Part shown: one piece after another, positions 57,148 to 64,000 of the stretch
Layout of the letters: each line of letters starts with the position of its first letter
Position numbering within the stretch: the stretch's first letter is position 1
Assembly (NCBI RefSeq): GCF_000835495.1
Contig: NW_015622546.1
Coordinates: 3,838,955-3,902,954 of the forward strand
Source of the DNA: Cladophialophora immunda
Taxonomy: Eukaryota; Ascomycota; Eurotiomycetes; Chaetothyriales; Herpotrichiellaceae
Direction of reading: 5' to 3'
Length of the DNA: 64,000 nucleotides
Notes under the pieces: model-generated
What the model was told of the DNA's origin: nothing
Seen by the model: the letters and a program-made list of their open reading frames with translations, nothing else
Database searches by the model: none
Program-made: the position numbers and the translations under genes

Positions 57148-58041
57148 GACCGAAGAGGATAAGAAAACGTTCCGCTGGGGAATGAGATGCAGATGTGGCT
57201 GGAGAGAAGGGGCAGCGCCGATATTCATTGCAGTTTGGACTGCACGCAGGATCCGTCGTTGAAGCTCTAAGCTGGCGCATGGCTGTAATGAAATGAAATT
57301 CGACTCAATATATTATGGATGCCGAGCCTATTGAATATGACTCTGTTGATCATTGCTTCGGAACAGCTGATTCAATCGGCAGAAGAGATCTATCGCTGGT
57401 CTCGAATACCAATTTGGTTGTCGTTCTGACGGTGTGACAATCTAAGATCCAGGCAAGGTCTGGGAAGATCCTTCAGTCGACAGTCCATAAATGGCAAGAA
57501 TCACGCTTAGGGAGAGCCAGAGAGACGGGAGCAATCCATGCAATAGACGGGCGATTACATATAGAAGCTCAACAATGCCCTGTATCCGAGTGTTACCTAA
57601 TTCTCTGGTGACTGGTGCTATTTCTTCTGTTGCTGACGAAGAATATCTAAACACAGCTGTGTACAGGAGGAGATCTCGTTCACCTCATGCCTGTGATCTA
57701 TAGATCGAATAGAGGCGAGCGGACTCTTAAAAGCCTTGGAAGCGTCAAATTTGTCGCATCGTGGAATCTCTTCTGGGAACTTGATCTTCACGAGGTCTCC
57801 GAGGCGGTGCTCCACCAGTGACACGACTTCGAAGAACCCGCCAACGAGGAAAGGCGTACTCTCGTGGTAGTAGTAGTCGCTAGTCCAAAGATATGGAGAC
57901 GTAGAATCCAGATCTGGAAACAATTCAGCAAAAACTCCCGCAAACTCTTCGAGAATATGTACACTGCTTGGCAAGCTTCAGGGCTGTGAAGGTAGCGATG
58001 TGTTGACGGTTGACAGAGGTTGTCATATCCCGTAGAGATGC
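57148..58041. other. Intergenic region with one protein-like minus frame
   Basis: A minus-strand frame at 57618-57974 reads protein-like (SVHILEEFAGVFAELFPDLD, then FLVGGFFEVVSLVEHRLGDL) and ends in a Gln/Lys tail. It has no ATG. It could be a third exon of the Clr5-domain gene just upstream, joined through an unresolved intron, or a leftover fragment. Confidence 0.35.
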
Positions 58042-58826
58042 TCAGGGTATCGTGCTCTTCTCATTGTCTGTGCCTGAGGGCCATAAAAAAGCAATACAAG
58101 ACTCGACATGTGGACGGTACTGCCAGGCAAATAGAATTCTTGTCCTTGTGAAAGATTCCTTTTTGGCGAAGTCGGTCAGATATCCGTTGCGCGGAGGAGA
58201 ATCGTCCAAGGAGACGACTAGGTCATCTGCCGGTGATAGCCATGGCATGTTCGTTTCTTCAAACTGCTCGAGTGAGCTATGATACGGCGGCGGACTTGAA
58301 GACTTACAAACTTGAGGGTGAAGAATCTGCCAATAATTCCCGGTGAGAGGCATTCCACATTTTGCGTGGGATTTTCTCTGAGAAGGTTGGATTTGGGTAG
58401 CTTAGCGTAAATTTGCAAATTATGAGATGAGTTTTCTTCAGGTGTCTGTGTACTCGTGGGAATAGTCGATGTTTGTCGGCTGAAGGGTTGGTCACCTAGA
58501 GCAAACGATTTCTTGAGACGCCGCCTGCGTGCGTATCGCTCGACCCGGGCCTTGGGAACAGGAATGCCGCGGACAATACCATCTCCACCAGGATTGCTTA
58601 AGACAGCATCCAATTCTTTGGACGTGAAGTTTTTCCGGAAGCCCCATTTGGCGAGCTGCCGCTTGTACTGTTTGTCTGTAGCATGGAAACCATGGTTACT
58701 CTCCATCAGTTGTATCACACCCTGGAGTTCGAGGTCTCGATATAACCGTTCGATGTCAGAACGATGCTTTCCCCAAATGTCTTCGGGAATGCGAGGAGCT
58801 CGTGAAGTTGGTGCTGCGGTGGCCAT
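58042..58826 (-). CDS. Clr5-domain protein, two exons
   Basis: Exons are 58826-58308 and 58263-58042, giving 246 residues. The intron is only 44 nt (GTAAGT donor, GAGCAG acceptor) and is in phase. Residues 13-68 form a Clr5 domain (IPEDIWGKHRSDIERLYRDL, a Thr-Asp-Lys-Gln-Tyr motif, then AKWGFRKN), a putative DNA-binding module named after a fission yeast silencing factor and common in fungal accessory regions. A basic stretch (VERYARRRRLKKSF) may be a nuclear signal. Longer Clr5 proteins usually carry further repeats. The stop at 58042, followed by another protein-like frame at 57618-57974, suggests a missed exon or truncation. Confidence 0.65.
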
Positions 58827-59028
58827 TCAGCCGTGGCTATAGCGTGCGCCGAAGCACGACGGGCGGAAAATCAAATTAGAGCACGCTTTCAGACTTCGGA
58901 ATCGGAAGATGTAACGGGACTGATGAGCAAAGGAAAACTTGACCTCGCCGACCTTGAAGAAAGAGTAAGCTCTTTTTTGCTGAAGGAGTAACCTATTCAT
59001 TCCCTGGCCAGCAGTGCGCTGGGATCCC

Positions 59029-59042
59029 AAAGTTGCAACTTT
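59029..59042. repeat. Perfect 14-bp palindrome AAAGTTGCAACTTT
   Basis: Self-complementary over all 14 bases. The same palindrome recurs at 59147-59160, and its 10-bp core AGTTGCAACT recurs at 59264-59273. Confidence 0.9.
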
Positions 59043-59146
59043 GTGTCATGTGCAGATGGCACAAGCACCAGGAGCGACCCGGGAAGCGAGCCAGGCACGC
59101 AGGGGCGAGGTGTTGGCGAGCCTATCGGATGAAGACCAAGCTGCCC

Positions 59147-59370
59147 AAAGTTGCAACTTTTGGCATCCCAGGGCGGTAATGAGGAGTGAGAGGTAGGCAG
59201 GGGTCATCAGGGGCGGCCAAAAGTTGTTACCAGCAAGAGAATAGACCGTCTTTGGCTTCCACGAGTTGCAACTTTTGGCATCCCTGGGCGTTGATGAGGA
59301 ACGAGGGGTCATTCGTCGCAGCCAAAAGTTGTTACCAGTAAGAGAAGATTGTCTTCAGCTTCCCAGGCTC
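59147..59370. repeat. Two diverged tandem copies of a unit of about 115 bp
   Basis: Each copy starts with the AGTTGCAACTTTTGGCATCC motif and continues with a GGGCG-TGATGAGGA-like stretch, GGGGTCAT, and then CAAAAGTTGTTACCAG followed by an AAGAGAA and CTTC-rich end. Copy 1 begins at 59147 and copy 2 near 59263; small insertions and substitutions separate them. Confidence 0.8.
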
Positions 59371-60131
59371 CGCCAGTGCGAGCCAGTCGAACATGGCAAG
59401 TGTCGACGCACGGACACGATCGCTCATGCTATCCATGCCGGCAGGGCCAAAACAGCCGTCAGAGCCTGGTCAGAAGTTGATGCGAACAGAACGCCAGCAA
59501 GGCAGAGTGCCCACATCGATGCCTCAAAATTCGCCAACTCTTGGCGGTAGTCCGCTGGGAACTGCTGGATGACGCGCATCCCTTGAATGGTTTTGGTATA
59601 GACCGGCCAGCAGGAGCAAGAGAGACGGGAGTCTTGCAGGAGACACCAGCTGAGCCACATTCATCAGGCCCGAGAGACCACGCCCCCAGACGATGTCCAC
59701 TGCGTCCAGGCGGTCACGGTCCGCAGCCAACCCTTAGTAGGTTGTCGAATTATTGGCTGATACGCTTCCGTGGTCGGGGGAACCTCGCCAGCCTATCATT
59801 AACATTCGGGACCTCGAAAGCGACCTCCCCACTCTAGCAGGGATCAGAAGCATTGTTCGAACAAAAGTTGTTGATAATGGTATATAGACGGATGCCCCAA
59901 TGCTGATTTCACGACATTCTCTTCCCATCATTGACAGCATTCACCGATACAAGAGACCCAGGAGACCAACGACCGAGTCACAGCACCGTATTTTCCACCT
60001 TCTTTCTCTCTTTCTCTTGTCCCCCAAAGTTCCCTGCGGCCCTTCGTGAATTCAGCCTTACAGAACGCCGACAGGCAACCTGAAGCAACCCAGGCTCTTC
60101 TGAGGACACCGCCACACTGAAAGGACCCACC

Positions 60132-60805
60132 ATGGCCCTCGGAGCGGACGCCACCGTGTCCATTGTGTTTGGGGTCTTCATGGCCATCGTGGCTCTTCTC
60201 GGAATGTGGCAGGTGGCGCACTACGCCGCACGTGGTCTTCGAAGTGAGTGCGACGCCATCTCACATTGACCCGGGAGGGGGGGACCTTCAGTTAACCAAG
60301 AGTGCAGCCCGTGACCCTCGTGTCGACAGCTTTGAACTGGAGGCATAACACCCAACGACGGCGGCACTGTACAACATTATCTTTCCCATCGCCGTCAGTA
60401 AAGGTCATATGGGGGCGCCGTCTTCGTCAGGGATCAAGTCAAGGTGTTGTGGTGGTGGGTGGTTACAGAGAGCACTGGTGTCGGAGGTGTTTAAGATGTA
60501 TGTACTCTCGCGAGTACTCGGTACTGGGTTCAGTTATGCTTTCCGCCAAGGTCAATCCCGTTCGGTCGCCCGCCCACAAGGTCGTGAACTCTAGGACACC
60601 AACGACAACGAGGGTTCGGTCCAACATGTTAGAAAGAGTCAAGTGGCACAGTTTCCAAGCGGATCGACTTGGCCTCGATGCCCGACACAGGCCAATCCAG
60701 CCATCTTTCGCGCGAGCCCTCACAGACACCGTTCAACACCAAGGCGAAAGTCAAGAGTTCTTCGATCGGGCATCTGGTTGGAACTGTCAGATAACATTAA
60801 AATAG
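60132..60805 (+). CDS. Putative small membrane protein, exon 2 uncertain
   Basis: A clear first exon, 60132-60243, encodes 37 residues with one hydrophobic helix (ATVSIVFGVFMAIVALLGMW) and ends at a GTGAGT donor. Two continuations are possible. Acceptor GACAG at 60329 leads into a long basic frame ending at 60805 (195 residues). A weaker GAG acceptor a little further on gives a short, more natural tail (SITPNDGGTVQHYLSHRRQ) and about 56 residues in total. The second looks more like a real protein; the first has the better splice signal. Function unknown. Confidence 0.4.
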
Positions 60806-61039
60806 ACACTACCCGTTTGATCTGTGTAATATCATGACAAAGGTCGTCAACACCAAGACATTTTCTCATCTGGGTGATTTTGTGTACGTTCTCCCAAACT
60901 CCGCATCCCGCGACCCATGCACATTCTGGGCGGGGACAAACCAAACAAAAAAGGTCTGTACAATGACGGGCTCTTCACTCGTATTTCACCTCAATCACTC
61001 TCTCACCATCTCCTCTTCCATCCTGGAGGACTGCTGGTT

Positions 61040-61911
61040 TTATGATCCGTACTCCTTGTCGTGAACGAAGCTGCCTCGACTCCTTGTGCTCCTGCTCCTT
61101 CGGCCTCGGAACGTAAATCCTCGTCGTTTGGTTGTTCGGGGCTCGCGCCGTGACGACCCACCCATGCAGAAGAGGATGGTGCAAATGAAGAAGCACACAA
61201 AGGCTGCCCATTCGAACCCAAAGGCATACTCGCCAATGTCGGAGGATTGACCGTTGTTCCGAAAGTTGTTGCGCCCCTTGACGTATGCGGCACTGTTAAG
61301 TCGTTAGCACACTGGCGCATGGCCCACGACGTATGTCCACTCACGTCATAAGAGATGCCTGAATTGCCTGGAAGATCATGGCCAGCATGGTCAGGAGACC
61401 ACTCAGATAAGAGCCCAGTCTCGTGCACAAGGACAGCAGTCCAGTGAACAAGGCCATGACGCCGAAGAAGAGAGCCATGAGCATGAAAGCAAACATGAAG
61501 CGCGTCATATAGAAATAGTAGCCGTGGCGGTCGACGAAGTTTCGAGGCACGTTGACCGTCGTGTCAAAGGTCCGATGAGACGCAGGGTCAAGTGGGAAGG
61601 CCGGGTGGACATCTGAATAGTGCTGGTTGCCGCAGTGGGTGCGTCCATTTCGAACACCGCACACGTTCCAATATGACCATCGGGACACAGGTGGAGCTCC
61701 TGGTATATTGGCCGTGTCCGCTTGTAGGATATAGAATTTGTTGACAGGGCCATGCTGGACTGCGCCCGCGAGGAGGATGAAGAACATGAAGAGGAGGCCG
61801 CCGGCGAGGAGGACCAGCGACACAAGACCGAAGAGACCGTTACCTGCGACGCTGCAATCAGTACCTCGGGATCGCCACTTGCGGGATCAAGCTTTGCTTA
61901 CGGGACGCCAT
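61040..61911 (-). CDS. SUR7/PalI-family membrane protein, three exons
   Basis: Exons are 61911-61902 (10 nt), 61843-61345 and 61292-61040, giving 253 residues; introns are 58 and 52 nt. The layout is that of SUR7-type tetraspan proteins: an N-terminal helix (GLFGLVSLVLLAGGLLFMFF), an extracellular loop with a WxxxN-x-C motif (SYWNVCG) and a second cysteine (HCGNQHYSD), two central helices (FMFAFMLMALFFGVMALF and LSGLLTMLAMIFQAIQASLM), and a fourth helix (AAFVCFFICTILFCMGG). A basic Arg-rich cytosolic tail follows. Family members sit in plasma-membrane eisosome domains and affect cell-wall and pH responses. The ten-nucleotide first exon is the only source of an ATG in frame. Confidence 0.9.
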
Positions 61912-62956
61912 GGCGGCGCAGAGCTTCTAAGGTGGCTGGAGCTCGCAAGAGAGTGCGCAGCCAGGCGACGAGATAGAAAGGTAGAGTGCGATCCGATGGC
62001 GCCGTTTTGAAGGGTGGAAGAAGTTCTGAGAGCGGCAGAGGGACAGCAGCGCGGGGTGGAATGAGAAGGTCGAGGTGGTGTGGGAGGAGATGCTCTTGTA
62101 CTAATGCAGCAGTGGTAAGAGAGCTTGTGATGTAGGTCGGTATGCAGGCAGTAGATGTAATGCAGTGTCTTGGATGAGGTCACCCAACCAAAGGAGCCAC
62201 CAGAACTGACCACCCACTAGAGCTTGATCCTTCCCGTCCCTCAGAGTGACAGCCGAAAACTGGCGGTCGATGTACCGAGTAGCTTGGTCGACTGTGGAGA
62301 GGGACTACGATAGAGAAGGCAGGAAGCCAAACAGGGCCTCGGGGCGAGACGGTTGGAGAAAGTTTTGGGGGGCACCCACCGCACCCAAGAGGGGGAGTAC
62401 AGGGTGCACAGAGAGCAGCACCTGGGATGAACCTCCCCCCCAAGACCCAAGAGAGCCCCCCCACTGCTCAACCCCAAGGGCACCAAGCTTCATTATCCAA
62501 CTTTTGGTGGGCTTCAGCTTGGGCTCCAGAGCTTCCTCCCGGGTGTCTCGATGCCTTCCTGGGCAATGACGCAGCGCCGAGCAAGAAGGGTAAGAGGCCC
62601 AACACCCGCGGCACCTTGTGGGTGCCCTGCAGCACAACAATTCACCACGTCATCAACTCTTGCTCCACTTCACACATTAATTATACCATATATGGCTAGT
62701 TGCCGAGACCCGGCTTCCAATAGCGTCGAACTCTAATCCTCGCCAATCCTCCCACCTGGCGAGCTGGAAAATCACCGGTCCGCAGTTTCGCACTCACAGC
62801 TTCACTGGTGATGCCAATAATCCTTTGGCTCCATCACCTGATATCAAACCATCCTTCCACTTGGTGCCAGCCTTGCCTCCTAAATAATACCTCATTACTG
62901 TCTTGCTCCCTCATGTTTATTGCACACCTCCATGACTGACTATTGATGTTTCCGCA
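61912..62956. promoter_or_regulatory. Divergent intergenic region SUR7/RAV2
   Basis: About 1 kb between divergent start codons; no gene or defined element seen. Confidence 0.4.
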
Positions 62957-64000
62957 ATGTCGACGTGGGTCTACCCTCCATTGCCCCCTGACGAGCTTCG
63001 GAAAGCCGAGAATGAGTCTTTGGTAAGGTTGAACAAGTGACAAATGTCCTCCCGCCTCACCGACTGATTTGGCCTCAGAAACTTGAGCTGCAGTGGCTGC
63101 TTGAGTCGCTACAAAGAGCCTTGCCTGCTCTCAAAGAAGCCTTGGAGGAATGTGCTGCGCTGTTGGCGCCGAAGGAACCTGGGTCGACTCTGGTCTTGTC
63201 ATCCCTCAGATCTGAGAGTGTGAAAGGCTTTGTCACGAGGGTTGGCACCAAGCTTGTCAAAGGCGTACGCCGGCTCCCCCCCAAACTCCAGAACCTACCT
63301 GATCTGAAATCGATACAGGACATCCATCTCAGGCTGACAACTCTGCCACCAAACACCCCGAGAGGCACCACCACTTCTACCCCATCGACTCGCTTGATAT
63401 TTCATTCGTCCTCCTCCTCCGCCGAGATCGTCCTCTCGCAACTGTTGGCTGTCAAGTCCTTGCTCAACGACGCACTCGACATAATCGACGTATCAAGGTG
63501 GACCGGTCAGTCGACTGACTCCTCCTTCATCTCTGGTCAATTGAAGCTGCTACATGACCATTTGCGTGAGGCCAAGACCTGCTTGAAAGGTCCAGTGGCC
63601 GGCACCGATATCTCTTCTATCCCAGGGGCCGAATGGTGGACAAATAGCCCCGATGAAAACGTGTTTCAACCTCCGCTAGGCGAGAATCTCAGTCTGCACT
63701 TTACGATTCAAGACGCCAATCTGGTCCTCACTGTGCGGACCCTCGCTCCAACCTCTCCAGGTGGAACTCCCAGCACGCCTTCGGAGGGGTCTTTCTCTCT
63801 GTCTGGGCTCAACCTCAGGACGAGATTGCTGGGACTGGGTCCTAAGCCTCCGAATCACGACGAAATGGGCGAAATTTACGAGTGGCGTGGGCGGCAAGAT
63901 GTTATTGTCCGTGAAAAGGTCCGCGTGGAGACGAGCGATCCAAGCTTGTTGAGTATTGCCGCCAAGTTGAGTGCTCTTGAGCATGAGGTTGGCCGTTGGA
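62957..64000 (+). CDS. RAV2: Rogdi/Rav2-like RAVE complex subunit, 5' part
   Basis: Exons are 62957-63022, 63079-63264 and 63319 onward; the gene runs off the window after about 311 residues. Intron 1 is 56 nt. Intron 2 is 54 nt, a stop-free multiple of three starting GTACGC, and its removal restores the family segment LVKGDIHLRLTTLP. Further conserved blocks are WVYPPLPPDELRKAE, a coiled-coil-like helix QWLLESLQRALPALKEALEE, LLAPKEPGSTLVLSSLRS, FISGQLKLLHDHL, and NLSLHFTIQDANLVLTVRTL. Rav2 works with Rav1 and Skp1 to reassemble the vacuolar and endosomal V-ATPase. The assignment rests on recognising these blocks, not on a search. Confidence 0.8.

Larger units (their letters stand above)
58827..60131. 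other. Intergenic region with palindromic repeats
   Basis: No supported gene. It contains the diverged tandem repeat at 59147-59370. Two overlapping minus frames at 59424-59730 look protein-like but are in different frames, without splice signals. Confidence 0.4.

Noticed and set aside
1..64000. tRNA, rRNA, CRISPR arrays
   Set aside because: No tRNA B-box-like sequence in a plausible cloverleaf, no rRNA-like sequence and no regularly spaced identical repeats were noticed on reading; a covariance-model scan would be decisive.

Overview
This is a stretch of nuclear genome from a filamentous ascomycete (Pezizomycotina). Coding regions carry short GT-AG introns, mostly 44-130 nt. Gene types include a Zn2Cys6 regulator, a Clr5-domain protein, SUR7 and PXA families, Atg27/Mrl1-like and RAVE subunits, and expanded P450 and MFS families. 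The order cannot be fixed from sequence alone; a metabolically versatile lineage such as the black yeasts (Chaetothyriales) would fit, but that is a guess. No rRNA, tRNA, CRISPR array or intact transposon was recognised. Gene models were rebuilt by hand from splice-site phase and family continuity, so exon edges are predictions.

Left part (1-35 kb), mainly housekeeping: a serine-rich hypothetical (-), a large disordered conserved protein (-), a calcineurin-like phosphoesterase (+), a two-exon hypothetical (-), cysteine dioxygenase (-), the DRG1/Rbg1 GTPase (+), a CENP-B-type HTH protein (+), a PXA-domain protein (-) split by a 2.2-kb intron, a nucleoside hydrolase (+) with an 8-nt exon, an unknown protein (-) and the tRNA adenosine deaminase Tad1 (-). 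Two long stretches, 14.8-19.1 kb and 20.9-26.3 kb, hold no gene I can support.

Middle (36-44 kb): a long Zn2Cys6 transcription factor (+), an Mrl1/CI-MPR-like sorting receptor (-), sterol C-14 reductase ERG24 (+), and what looks like a decayed coding remnant.

Right part (44.5-57.2 kb): a compact group of accessory genes: MFS transporter (+), SDR oxidoreductase (-), acyl/aryl-CoA ligase (-), CoA-transferase-III/alpha-methylacyl-CoA racemase (+), and two head-to-head cytochrome P450s. There is no polyketide, peptide or terpene synthase. The CoA ligase ends in ARL and the racemase in AKL, both peroxisomal-type C-termini. The group therefore reads best as a catabolic or tailoring module: uptake, P450/SDR oxidation to an acid, CoA activation, 2-methyl epimerisation, then peroxisomal beta-oxidation. 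The substrate is unknown.

Right edge (58-64 kb): a Clr5-domain protein (-), a diverged tandem repeat carrying a 14-bp palindrome, a putative small membrane protein (+), a SUR7-family four-helix membrane protein (-), and the 5' part of a Rogdi/Rav2 RAVE-complex subunit (+) that runs off the window.
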